Source: Flavobacteriaceae bacterium (GTDB lineage Bacteria > Bacteroidota > Bacteroidia > Flavobacteriales > Flavobacteriaceae). From it: 64,000 nt of DNA. The notes beneath the pieces were generated by a model. That model worked only from the letters and a program-made list of their open reading frames with translations. It had not been told where the DNA came from and did not search any database. This document shows, one piece after another, positions 26,478-34,845 of the stretch. A program made the position numbers and the translations under genes. How positions within the stretch are numbered: the stretch's first letter is position 1; the number at the start of each line of letters is the position of its first letter. The stretch covers positions 62,001 through 126,000 of the forward strand of contig JASBUG010000044.1 of assembly GCA_030148025.1 (NCBI GenBank). Direction: 5' to 3'.

Positions 26478-28212
26478 GAAATTCCTGTTTTTTAATTAAT
26501 GAATGATGTGGTGTTTGATTATCATTCTTTATAACAACATAATTCTCTAAAACCAATACATCCATTCCTGTTTGAAAAAAACACTTAAGTGCCTCTGTTG
26601 GTGTATTTACTATAGGTTCTCCCCTTACATTAAAAGAGGTGTTAATTAATACTGGACAATTAGTTTTGGTTTCAAAATCACTTATCAATTGATGTAGCAT
26701 TTGATTGTCCTTTTTATCCAGTGTTTGTACTCTAGCCGAATTGTCTTCATGTATACATGATGGGATTTCCTTCTTTTTATCGCTTTCAAAAGTAAACAAC
26801 ATATATTTAGATTCCTTTGCGTTCAAAAACCAAGCATCTTTTTTCTCTTCCAATACAATTGGTGCAAAAGGCCTAAATCCTTCTCTGAACTTTATCTTTA
26901 AATTGACATGCGATTTCATATCAGCGTACAAAGGAGAGGCTAAAATACTCCTATGTCCTAAAGCTCTTGGCCCAAACTCCATTTTACCTTGAAACCAACC
27001 AATAATTTTTTTATCGGCTAAAAAATTTGCTACTAATTCTGTTAGATCATTATTTGAATATTTCTTTGATTTGACCTTTAATACTTTTAAGGTTTCTTCT
27101 ATTTCCTTTTCAGAGTATTCAGGTCCAAGATATATTTGTTGATTAAGTGTATTATTTAACATTATCTTCTCTTGATTCAAATAATGGTAATTTCCAATAT
27201 AAGCAGCACCTACAGCGCCTCCAGCATCACCAGATGCTGGTTGCACCCAAATATCTTTAAATATCTTTTCTTGTAGTAATTTGCCATTAGCTTTACAATT
27301 TAAAGCCACACCACCACTTAAACATAAATACTCACTTTTAGTAATTTCCTTCACATGCTTAGCTAAAGCAATGATTATCTCCTCACAAACTTCTTGAATA
27401 GATGCAGCCACATCTTTATAAAACTGAGTTAATTTGTCTTTAGGAGTTCTCCTTTTATTACCAAAAAGTGTTTCAAATTTTTTATTTATTGTGCTTTTCC
27501 CTTTATCAAAGGAAAAATACTCAAGGTCTAATTTTACAATACCAGAGCTATTATAACTTACTAACTGCAAAACTTTATCCTTATATATAGCTTGCCCATA
27601 AGGTGCTAATCCCATAAGTTTATATTCTCCTGAATTCACTTTAAACCCGCAATACTGAGTAAAAGCTGAATATAAAAGCCCGAGAGAGTGTGGATAATGT
27701 TGTTCTTTTATTAAGGTAACTTTATCTCCACTTCCGCTATAAATAGAAGTACACGCTTTTTCGCCAACACCATCAATAACTAAAATAGCAGCTTCGTTAA
27801 AAGGCGACGTAAAAAAAGCTCCTGCCGCATGTGCTTCATGATGTTTTGAGAAAATAACTTTTCCTGTATAATTCAACTTGTCCTTTATAATTGTTGGGAC
27901 CCAAAGCTTTTGTTTTACCCAACTAGTAATGCTTTTTCTAAAAAAAGAAAAACTAAAAAAAGGATTATATTGAAGAGAGTTTAATATCCTATCGAATTTT
28001 AAAAATGGCTTTTCGTAGAATACCACTAAGTCCACATTGTCTATACTTATATTAGTTTGATTTAAGCAAAATTCAATTGCTTGTATAGGAAAATTGGAAT
28101 CATGCTTTATTCTTGAAAAACGCTCTTCCTGAGCGGCAGCAATCAATTTTCCATCTTTAACAATGGCAGCCGCCGAATCATGAAAAAAAGCCGAAATTCC
28201 TAAAATAGTCAT
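26467..28212 (-). CDS. Carbamoyltransferase, NodU/CmcH/SxtI type
   Basis: A 581-residue O-carbamoyltransferase of the TobZ/NodU family. The N-terminal Kae1-like domain has GISAFFHDSAAAIV and the metal-binding HHEAHAAGAF, then LSGGVALNCKANG. The C-terminal YrdC-like domain has GWFQGKMEFGPRALGHRS and ends with VLINTSFNVRGEPIV. It uses carbamoyl phosphate and ATP to make carbamoyl-adenylate, then places the carbamoyl on a hydroxyl, often of a sugar. Start and stop overlap the neighbours (TAATG with the upstream SGNH gene), so the four minus-strand genes form one unit. The likely acceptor is a cell-surface glycan (inference). Confidence 0.94.
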   Translation of the reverse strand: MTILGISAFFHDSAAAIVKDGKLIAAAQEERFSRIKHDSNFPIQAIEFCLNQTNISIDNVDLVVFYEKPFLKFDRILNSLQYNPFFSFSFFRKSITSWVKQKLWVPTIIKDKLNYTGKVIFSKHHEAHAAGAFFTSPFNEAAILVIDGVGEKACTSIYSGSGDKVTLIKEQHYPHSLGLLYSAFTQYCGFKVNSGEYKLMGLAPYGQAIYKDKVLQLVSYNSSGIVKLDLEYFSFDKGKSTINKKFETLFGNKRRTPKDKLTQFYKDVAASIQEVCEEIIIALAKHVKEITKSEYLCLSGGVALNCKANGKLLQEKIFKDIWVQPASGDAGGAVGAAYIGNYHYLNQEKIMLNNTLNQQIYLGPEYSEKEIEETLKVLKVKSKKYSNNDLTELVANFLADKKIIGWFQGKMEFGPRALGHRSILASPLYADMKSHVNLKIKFREGFRPFAPIVLEEKKDAWFLNAKESKYMLFTFESDKKKEIPSCIHEDNSARVQTLDKKDNQMLHQLISDFETKTNCPVLINTSFNVRGEPIVNTPTEALKCFFQTGMDVLVLENYVVIKNDNQTPHHSLIKKQEFHED

Positions 28213-29174
28213 TAAAAAATATAGTTTTTTAAGTATGTGGCCAACTCTCTATGACCATTTGAATTAAAGTGTGGGTCGTTAGAATAATAAAGTCTATTTA
28301 TTTCATTATCCCTTGATCTTAAAAAGGATAATGGGTTTAAAAATTTAATATGCCTACCTTTAAAATCATTCTTAGCTTGATCAAAAAAAGGGTATGAATC
28401 ACTAAATACGTTATCAACACTAAATCCTAAAGTTTCAAAATTTTGACAATAATAACCATTTAATTGTGCACAATGAGGAATAAAAACCACATAAACAGAT
28501 ATGTCTTCTGGAATTTTATTTAAAAAAGAATTGAATTTCTTCTTCCAAGTTCTGTATTTAGCTTCAAAATCTCCAGAGATGATTATAGATTTTTGCAAAT
28601 ATCCTGAATCTATAGTGGCATATAGTTTTGTTCGCTCATTATAGTTTTTAAATGAGAAATCAGACTCTTTTTTTAAATGAGTAATAGGACTGTTTCTAAA
28701 ATTATTAAGATGTTGATTAGCGTATTTTAGAAATGTTATATAATTAGACACTTCCCAATATGCACTTCTCGCAATTGAAGCCTTTTTAAAATTCCTTAAT
28801 GCTTTTATATCAATTAAATCATTACCAACATAAACCTGATATAAAATTGCCTTTGGATTTACTTCGTCTATTCTTCTCTCAGCAAAAACATTAACCTCAT
28901 TAAGCCCTATACCAGATTGCGATGCATTGTAAATACTTTTTTCAGGAAAATAGTTACGCAAAAAAGAAACATAACTTTCATTATTAGCAGAAAACGAATC
29001 TCCAATCACCAATAAATCTGCTCTTTGTTCTTTAATAAGCTCCTCTTTATTTAAGTGTTTCCATGACGCTGAAAAAAAATCTATAATATCACTTCTATAA
29101 GAAACCTCTAATAAAACCAAAATTACAAGTACAATTTTGACTGCATCCCAAATGTATTTAAAGAGTTTTCTCAT
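28212..29174 (-). CDS. Membrane-anchored SGNH-like protein
   Basis: A 320-residue protein starting at ATG 29174 (a GTG precedes it in frame) with a single N-terminal membrane helix (about 8-24). The SGNH blocks are LLVIGDSFSANNESY (Ser), YVGNDLIDI (GxND) and SNDPHFNSNGHRELA (Asp and His). The fold suggests a periplasmic acyl-esterase or O-acyltransferase. It is first in the operon with the carbamoyltransferase and divergent from the PEGA gene at 29283. It is only distantly similar to the SGNH protein at 24793. Confidence 0.8.
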   Translation of the reverse strand: MRKLFKYIWDAVKIVLVILVLLEVSYRSDIIDFFSASWKHLNKEELIKEQRADLLVIGDSFSANNESYVSFLRNYFPEKSIYNASQSGIGLNEVNVFAERRIDEVNPKAILYQVYVGNDLIDIKALRNFKKASIARSAYWEVSNYITFLKYANQHLNNFRNSPITHLKKESDFSFKNYNERTKLYATIDSGYLQKSIIISGDFEAKYRTWKKKFNSFLNKIPEDISVYVVFIPHCAQLNGYYCQNFETLGFSVDNVFSDSYPFFDQAKNDFKGRHIKFLNPLSFLRSRDNEINRLYYSNDPHFNSNGHRELATYLKNYIF

Positions 29175-29247
29175 CACCTCAAATATAGAAACTCCACTTA
29201 ATATTCAAAACATGACAAAAGACAGTTTTTATAAGAATTTTCATATA

Positions 29248-29255
29248 TAAATTTG
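29248..29255 (+). promoter_or_regulatory. Bacteroidota -7 promoter element
   Basis: TAAATTTG fits TAnnTTTG and lies 27 bases before the ATG of the PEGA protein gene. No clear -33 TTTG is placed 19 bases upstream. Confidence 0.5.
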
Positions 29256-29282
29256 TGTCTTAACCAATTAAACCCTTTAATC

Positions 29283-29954
29283 ATGAAGCAAAAACTAACC
29301 TTCCTTTTAGTTTCCTTTTTATTAGTATCTCTTTCAAGTTATGCCTTTGGTAAAAAACGTATTGATTTTGGTTGCTCTGAAACAGATGCTGAGATTTACG
29401 TAAATGGTAAGCTTTTAGGAAAAGGTAGTATGGAAATTGTTGTTCCATCAAAAGATTGTATTACAGTAATTGTTAAAAAAGTAGGTTTCTTAACCGAGAA
29501 AATTGAATTCTGTAATAAAAAGAATATGCCGAAGCCTCCTAAATCTTACTATTTAGAATTAAAACGTGATGATGCCTACGATGCTTCCGTACAAACAGAT
29601 ATTGCCAATGTAGATATCGAGTTACTTTGTAATTCTACTTCAAAAGATAAAGCGTGGAAACTTATCAATCAAATCATTTTATCTTACATAGATGTGATTG
29701 AAATGACAGATAAAGAAACTGGTTATATAAGAACCGCTTGGTCTTTAAAAACATTTAAGCAAAACTCTATTAGAACCAGAATAATTGTAAAACAAACTAA
29801 TGACGATCCTTTAACTTTTAAAGTAAAACTTGTTAGTGAAGAATCTGGAATCTCTATGACCAGTGTAAAAAGTGATGAGCTATTTAAAGAGTGGGATAGA
29901 ATACTGCGTTCCTACTCAAACATTATTCCAGAGCTACAAGCCAGAATAAAGTAA
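29283..29954 (+). CDS. Exported PEGA-domain protein
   Basis: A 223-residue protein. ATG 29283 gives a clean signal peptide (MKQKLTFLLVSFLLVSLSSYAFG). Residues 30-75 are a PEGA-type beta module (AEIYVNGKLLGKG, then VIVKKVGFLTEKIEF). The rest, about 110-223, is a separate alpha/beta region (WKLINQIILSYIDVIEMTDK, then IRTRIIVKQTNDDPLTFKVK) that I do not recognise. Probably periplasmic or envelope-attached. It is monocistronic between its own promoter and a bidirectional terminator. Confidence 0.75.
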   Translation: MKQKLTFLLVSFLLVSLSSYAFGKKRIDFGCSETDAEIYVNGKLLGKGSMEIVVPSKDCITVIVKKVGFLTEKIEFCNKKNMPKPPKSYYLELKRDDAYDASVQTDIANVDIELLCNSTSKDKAWKLINQIILSYIDVIEMTDKETGYIRTAWSLKTFKQNSIRTRIIVKQTNDDPLTFKVKLVSEESGISMTSVKSDELFKEWDRILRSYSNIIPELQARIK

Positions 29955-29960
29955 TATTAA

Positions 29961-29990
29961 AAAAAGGAGCTGTAATCAGCTCCTTTTTTT
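29961..29990. terminator. Bidirectional terminator
   Basis: Stem AAAAAGGAGCTG / CAGCTCCTTTTT (29961-29972 and 29977-29988) with loop TAAT. A-run and T-run on either side let it serve both the PEGA gene and the convergent DUF5916 gene. Confidence 0.92.
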
Positions 29991-32634
29991 ATAATACAAA
30001 TCTATAGGTTGCTTTAACCAAAAATATATTTTCAGGCCTTTGATCTAGAATTCCATTTTCCAACCCAGTAAATAAATGTTCTAAAGGATCTACAAACCCT
30101 GTAATACCTTGTGACCATACCAAAAACAATTCTGATCCTGGAATGTATTCCCATCTTACAACAAGATTAGAGCGAAATTGAACAAACGAAAAATCTGGAT
30201 TTCTAAAGTCATAATCTACATTTCCATCGGTATCTTCATCTACTAAATAAGTACCATTACTATAACTAATCTCAGTATCTTCATATTGATAGAACCTATC
30301 GTATAAATTCTCTGCCGTTGGATTGGTTACGTACTTAAAATCGGTAAAATTCGCTCTACTTATAAATGGTTCTCCATAAAATTGTATAGATAAATTAGGG
30401 TTTACTGTATAGTTTAGCCTCACTGCTGCACTTAACGTTTGGTTATCTATTGTGCCTAAAATATATCTATTATCTCCATTATAAGTTATAGGTGAAAAAT
30501 TAACATCATTACTGGTTACATACTGTGTTTTACTCGGGTTACTACTATACTGTGGTTCTAAAGATATTTTTAATGCATCTGTGGGCTGGTATGTTATACC
30601 AGCTTCAATATTTAGAAATGAGAAATTATTTTGCTTCGCCTGCGAATAAACAAAGCCCATTCTTGAGCTTAGTTTTTTAGAGCGATCTGTTCCAAAAAAA
30701 GTAAATACAAAGTTCTCTCTTGAAAAACGCCAACGTGGGCCTCCTCTTAAAATAGTATTCGTATAAATACGAGGTTTATGAGCAGCTCCAAAATCAACCC
30801 ACCAATTGTTTTTAAAATTAGCATTACCATTTATTTGATACTGAATTCTGTTGTAGTTACCATCAAAATCGTAAGTAGTAAACTGCCTGAAGCCAGCACT
30901 TATTCTTCTAAAAATGCCAAAAGGCTTTAAGGTATTATAACGTATATTAAAGTATTGTTTCATATCGTCTGCCTGACGCTGAAAACCAATATCATTTAAC
31001 TCTAACTCTGGTGATCTCCATAAAAATCCAGCTTCATAACCCCAATTACCTCCACCTTGTTTTCCTCCTTCAATTTTTCCTCCTGTACCTGTTAAAGATG
31101 TTCTTGTTGGATCAACTTCCACATGACCAGCATCTACTCGTTGAAATAAATGAGTTAACGATCTCTGCGTTGCCTCAATAGCTAATTCACTTCCTTTTAC
31201 ATGACTAAAAATTACATTACCTCCAATAAAGTATTCTCTATTTTTCCACTGATGCTTAAGATCAACTCCTCCTGTATAAGCAGCTGTTCTTAGGTAATCT
31301 AAATTATCTGGTAAATTAATTCTATTAGTTGCTGTAAAGATCCCTCCTACAAATGTGTTTCGATCATTAAAATCTTTTTGTAATCTCCCTACAAAATAAT
31401 TGGTGAGTGGCTCAACTTGTTCTTCACGAGTCGTTCCGTTATTGTCAATTTCAGCAAACTCTCTTGAAGTAACACTTTCCAAAACACCTATAGACCATCC
31501 ATTTTTTGTTTTTCCAGAAAATTTAGCTGCTCCCAAAATGGTAGTGTTTTGAGGCACATCTGCATACTCTCCAGAACTCGTATTAGGTCTTCCTTGTGGA
31601 CTTCTACCTATTCGTCTAGAGTAAAAAACGTTGTCGCGATTGTCTGCAAATCTGTAGTCAAAAATATTTTTATTCTCTACAAAAAATGGTCTTTGCTCTC
31701 TAAAGAAAATCTGAAAACCATCCAAAGCTATCGCAGCTGGATCAGCTTCAACTTGCCCAAAATCTGGGTTCACAGTTAAATCTAAAGTCAAATCGTTCGT
31801 TACACCTATCTTAGCATCTAGCCCTCCATTTAATTTAAAATCACTTCCATCTCTATAAGGATTTCCTGCTTCCTTTTCGTAGGTTTCTAACTGCGATACA
31901 GTAAAAGGCTGAATTTCTAATTGTTTTTGAGGTTTTAAATTTTTTAACCCGTGCAGTTCTCCTGCTTCGCTTACCCAACCAGCAGCATCTACAGGGACCC
32001 TATCCCAAAGTAACATTTCATTATCTCTAAAAATCCTTCTAGCCACATTAAACCCCCAAACTTGTTCATCGGCATCTCCAAAACGCAGTTGACTAAAAGG
32101 TATTTTCATTTCAGCTGTCCAACCTTCATCATCAATGTTGGCTTTTGTATACCAGATTGGGTTCCAACTATCGTCAACATTGCTACCATTATCGGTTGCA
32201 ATTTCATCACCTTTCACTCCAGCTGCTGTGACTGTAAAAATAAAGGCAGTACGTAGGTCATGATAACTATCAATTGTAACATTTATTCTGTCTCCTAAAA
32301 ATCCATCTCTTCTGGATAGTCGTTTAATAATCTTATCTGGCTCAGTATCAAAAGCTCTTAAACCAACATATAAATACTTCTCATCATACAAGATTTTAAA
32401 CCTTGTTTTCTGACTTGGAGCCGTATTCTCATCTGGTTCATTTTCAACAAAATCAGTTCCCCAATCAACCATATCCCAAATAGCATCATCTAACTTTCCA
32501 TCAATATTGGGAGCCTTTTCACTGGAAATAATTTTAGTTGTGTAGATTTTTTTTGTTAATGCATCTTGCTGTGCTGAAGTAATAGCAACAGCAAATAGCA
32601 AAACAACCACAAGATAGTTTTGTAGCAGTTTCAT
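29989..32634 (-). CDS. DUF5916 outer-membrane barrel with CBM9-like domain
   Basis: An 881-residue protein: signal peptide (1-21), then a CBM9-like domain of about 180 residues (PNIDGKLDDAIWDMVDW, LYVGLRAFDTEP), then a long DUF5916 region rich in aromatic, alternating beta strands. It ends in a hydrophobic C-terminal strand (VKATYRFVL), as outer-membrane barrels do. Family members are common in Bacteroidota; function is not settled, though binding or passage of glycans or peptides is often supposed. It has its own transcription unit, facing away from rplM. Confidence 0.88.
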   Translation of the reverse strand: MKLLQNYLVVVLLFAVAITSAQQDALTKKIYTTKIISSEKAPNIDGKLDDAIWDMVDWGTDFVENEPDENTAPSQKTRFKILYDEKYLYVGLRAFDTEPDKIIKRLSRRDGFLGDRINVTIDSYHDLRTAFIFTVTAAGVKGDEIATDNGSNVDDSWNPIWYTKANIDDEGWTAEMKIPFSQLRFGDADEQVWGFNVARRIFRDNEMLLWDRVPVDAAGWVSEAGELHGLKNLKPQKQLEIQPFTVSQLETYEKEAGNPYRDGSDFKLNGGLDAKIGVTNDLTLDLTVNPDFGQVEADPAAIALDGFQIFFREQRPFFVENKNIFDYRFADNRDNVFYSRRIGRSPQGRPNTSSGEYADVPQNTTILGAAKFSGKTKNGWSIGVLESVTSREFAEIDNNGTTREEQVEPLTNYFVGRLQKDFNDRNTFVGGIFTATNRINLPDNLDYLRTAAYTGGVDLKHQWKNREYFIGGNVIFSHVKGSELAIEATQRSLTHLFQRVDAGHVEVDPTRTSLTGTGGKIEGGKQGGGNWGYEAGFLWRSPELELNDIGFQRQADDMKQYFNIRYNTLKPFGIFRRISAGFRQFTTYDFDGNYNRIQYQINGNANFKNNWWVDFGAAHKPRIYTNTILRGGPRWRFSRENFVFTFFGTDRSKKLSSRMGFVYSQAKQNNFSFLNIEAGITYQPTDALKISLEPQYSSNPSKTQYVTSNDVNFSPITYNGDNRYILGTIDNQTLSAAVRLNYTVNPNLSIQFYGEPFISRANFTDFKYVTNPTAENLYDRFYQYEDTEISYSNGTYLVDEDTDGNVDYDFRNPDFSFVQFRSNLVVRWEYIPGSELFLVWSQGITGFVDPLEHLFTGLENGILDQRPENIFLVKATYRFVL

Positions 32635-32836
32635 ACAATTGAGTTTTTGATTAGTTTAATGGTAAAATTTTGTTTAAATCTGATACGATTTATGACAAAA
32701 ATTCTACTTCACAATTCAAACTTACTACCATAGTATGATTATTGAATTTAGTTTTAGAAAAGATTAACATATTAAAGCACTCACTATTCCTTTTAAAATC
32801 AATGTTTATCGGTGTTTAAAATAAACCACTATAGTG

Positions 32837-32867
32837 TTTGTTAATCAAATATATAATTGTAAATTTG
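32837..32867 (+). promoter_or_regulatory. rplM-rpsI promoter
   Basis: -33 element TTTG at 32837-32840 and -7 element TAAATTTG at 32860-32867, separated by 19 bases, the standard Bacteroidota housekeeping promoter layout. Start of transcription is expected near 32874. Confidence 0.75.
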
Positions 32868-32915
32868 CAAACTCTTTTTGAGAGAGGAATGTTTAATTAG
32901 AAAAATTAATTTAGT
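32868..32915 (+). promoter_or_regulatory. rplM 5' leader with two small hairpins
   Basis: Between the promoter and the GTG start lie a CTCT/AGAG hairpin (about 32872-32885) and a TTAATT/AATTAA hairpin (about 32894-32910). Ribosomal-protein leaders for L13 have been proposed in Bacteroidota. I cannot test this region against such a model, so autoregulation is only a suggestion. Confidence 0.35.
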
Positions 32916-33371
32916 GTGGATACATTAAGCTACAAAACGATTTCAGCAAACAAAGCTACTGTAAATAAGGAGTGGGTTTTGGTTGACGCTGAAGGACAAA
33001 CGTTAGGTCGTTTAGCTTCTAAAGTAGCAATACTTTTAAGAGGTAAGCACAAACCTAACTTCACACCACACGTTGATTGCGGAGATAACGTAATTGTTAT
33101 TAATGCTGAAAAAATCAACTTAACAGGTAACAAATGGAATGACAAAACTTATGTGCGTCATACAGGTTACCCAGGTGGTCAAAGAACTCTATCTGCTACA
33201 GAAATGTTTGGAAAAGATCCAGCAAGAATAGTAGAAAAATCAGTAAAAGGAATGTTGCCTAAAAACAAATTAGGTGCAGCATTATTCCGTAATCTAAATG
33301 TTGTTGTTGGTGCAGAGCATGCTCACGAAGCTCAAAAACCAAAAGCAATTAACTTAAACGAAGTTAACTAA
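32916..33371 (+). CDS. rplM: 50S ribosomal protein L13
   Basis: 151-residue L13, an early-assembly protein of the large subunit. Recognised by [19 protein letters not shown] near the start, [16 protein letters not shown] and the [12 protein letters not shown] loop. The start is GTG at 32916, giving [16 protein letters not shown], the usual Bacteroidota N-terminus. Stop and rpsI start share a base (TAATG), giving coupled synthesis with S9. Confidence 0.98.
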   Translation: MDTLSYKTISANKATVNKEWVLVDAEGQTLGRLASKVAILLRGKHKPNFTPHVDCGDNVIVINAEKINLTGNKWNDKTYVRHTGYPGGQRTLSATEMFGKDPARIVEKSVKGMLPKNKLGAALFRNLNVVVGAEHAHEAQKPKAINLNEVN

Positions 33372-33757
33372 TGGAAGTAATTCACAAAATTGGTCGTAGA
33401 AAAACGGCTGTTGCACGTGTATATGTTTCAGAAGGAAAAGGAAACATTACCGTGAACAAAAAAGATGTTAACACATACTTCCCTACAGCTACGTTACAAT
33501 ACAAAGTAAACCAACCGTTAGCAATGACTAACAACGAAGGTAACTTTGATATTAAAGTAAACGTATATGGTGGTGGTGTTACAGGTCAGGCAGAAGCTGT
33601 TCGTTTAGCTTTATCTCGTGCTATGTGCGAATTAAATGAAGAAAACAGAGGCATCTTAAAACCTGAAGGATTATTAACAAGAGACCCAAGAATGGTGGAG
33701 CGTAAGAAATTCGGACAGAAGAAAGCTCGTAAGAAATTCCAGTTCTCTAAGCGTTAA
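33371..33757 (+). CDS. rpsI: 30S ribosomal protein S9
   Basis: 128-residue S9. Recognised by IGRRKTAVARVYV at the start and the basic C-terminal tail KKFGQKKARKKFQFSKR, whose last residues reach the P-site tRNA. Overlaps rplM by one base. Confidence 0.98.
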   Translation: MEVIHKIGRRKTAVARVYVSEGKGNITVNKKDVNTYFPTATLQYKVNQPLAMTNNEGNFDIKVNVYGGGVTGQAEAVRLALSRAMCELNEENRGILKPEGLLTRDPRMVERKKFGQKKARKKFQFSKR

Positions 33758-33970
33758 AATCTTCAACTTGATTGGAGATCTGTTAACAGATTACTCCATC
33801 ATTTGAAAAAAATTAAAAAGATACCAAATCAAGTTTGGTACAAGATTTAAACCAGTTATTGTTGTCCATGGCAGAAATGTCAGGATTTAGTTTAGCATCT
33901 AAATGATTAAGGCGATTAAAAAAAGACCACTTAATCATTGCTAATTCAACAGAACGTAAACTATTACAAA
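33758..33970 (+). promoter_or_regulatory. Structured rpsI-rpsB intergenic region (rpsB leader)
   Basis: 213 bases with several good hairpins. Hairpin 1: TGGAG+ATCTG (33773-33782) with CAGAT+CTCCA (33787-33798, two-base bulge). Hairpin 2: ACCAA/TTGGT near 33825-33841. Hairpin 3: ATGATTAAG (33903-33911) with CTTAATCAT (33930-33938), extended after a bulge by TTAGCA (33892-33897) with TGCTAA (33939-33944). None has a terminator T-run. The last ends 26 bases before the rpsB start, placed to act as a ribosomal-protein feedback leader. Confidence 0.5.
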
Positions 33971-34756
33971 ATGGCAAAAGTAGAAGTAAAAGAATTACTA
34001 GATGGTGGTGTTCACTTCGGGCACTTAACCAGAAAATGGGATCCAAACATGGCTCCTTATATTTATATGGAACGTAACGGAATCCATATAATTAACCTTT
34101 ACAAAACTGCTGCAAAATTAGACGAAGCTTCTCAGGCTTTAGCAAAAATAGCAGCATCAGGTAGAAAAATATTATTTGTAGCTACCAAAAAACAAGCAAA
34201 AGATATAGTTTCTGAAAAAGCAGGAAACGTAAACATGCCTTACATCACTGAAAGATGGCCAGGTGGAATGTTAACTAACTTTGTTACTATTAGAAAAGCT
34301 GTTAAGAAAATGGCTTCTATTGATAGAATGAAAAAAGATGGTACATTCAATACACTTTCTAAGAAAGAGCGTTTACAAGTTGACCGTTTAAGAGCGAAGT
34401 TAGAAAAGAACTTAGGTTCAATTTCTGATATGACTCGTTTACCAGGGGCTTTATTTGTTGTAGATATTAAGCGTGAGCATATCGCGATTAAAGAAGCACA
34501 AAAATTAAACATTCCAATCTTTGCAATGGTTGATACTAACTCTGACCCTCGTCAAGTAGATTACGTAATACCAGCAAACGATGATGCTTCAAAATCAATT
34601 GATAAGATTTTAACGCATGTAACAGATGCAATTGCAGGTGGTTTAGCCGAAAGAAAAGCTGAAAAATCTGCTAAAGCAGAAGGTAAAGATACTGCTGCAA
34701 AAGCAGAACCTAAAGCCGAAGCTGCTGCTCCTGCTGCAACACAAGAAGAAGAATAA
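33971..34756 (+). CDS. rpsB: 30S ribosomal protein S2
   Basis: 261-residue S2. The ATG at 33971 gives MAKVEVKELLDGGVHFGHLTRKWDP, the family N-terminus; an upstream in-frame start at 33938 would fall inside the leader hairpin. Other marks are YITERWPGGMLTNFVTI and LPGALFVVDIKREHIAI. The C-terminal 30 residues are a low-complexity Ala/Glu/Lys tail, common in this phylum. Followed by tsf, as in most bacteria. Confidence 0.98.
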   Translation: MAKVEVKELLDGGVHFGHLTRKWDPNMAPYIYMERNGIHIINLYKTAAKLDEASQALAKIAASGRKILFVATKKQAKDIVSEKAGNVNMPYITERWPGGMLTNFVTIRKAVKKMASIDRMKKDGTFNTLSKKERLQVDRLRAKLEKNLGSISDMTRLPGALFVVDIKREHIAIKEAQKLNIPIFAMVDTNSDPRQVDYVIPANDDASKSIDKILTHVTDAIAGGLAERKAEKSAKAEGKDTAAKAEPKAEAAAPAATQEEE

Positions 34757-34778
34757 ACTTATATTAAATTAAAGTTAT

Positions 34779-34826
34779 AAAGTCGTTTGGTTCTTTTTCT
34801 TGAAAAAAAATTAAACGACTTTTACA
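34779..34826 (+). terminator. Terminator/attenuator between rpsB and tsf
   Basis: Stem AAAGTCGTTT (34779-34788) with AAACGACTTT (34813-34822); the inner arm pairs further (TTCTTTTTC with GAAAAAAAA). The T-run after it is short, so it probably reduces rather than stops transcription into tsf. Confidence 0.55.
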
Positions 34827-34845
34827 TTAAATAATCATAGAAATT

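Noticed and set aside
33813-34046. Minus-strand ORF of 77 codons across the rpsB leader
   Set aside because: Overlaps the rpsB start and the inverted repeats; composition looks like the complement of structured leader and coding DNA.
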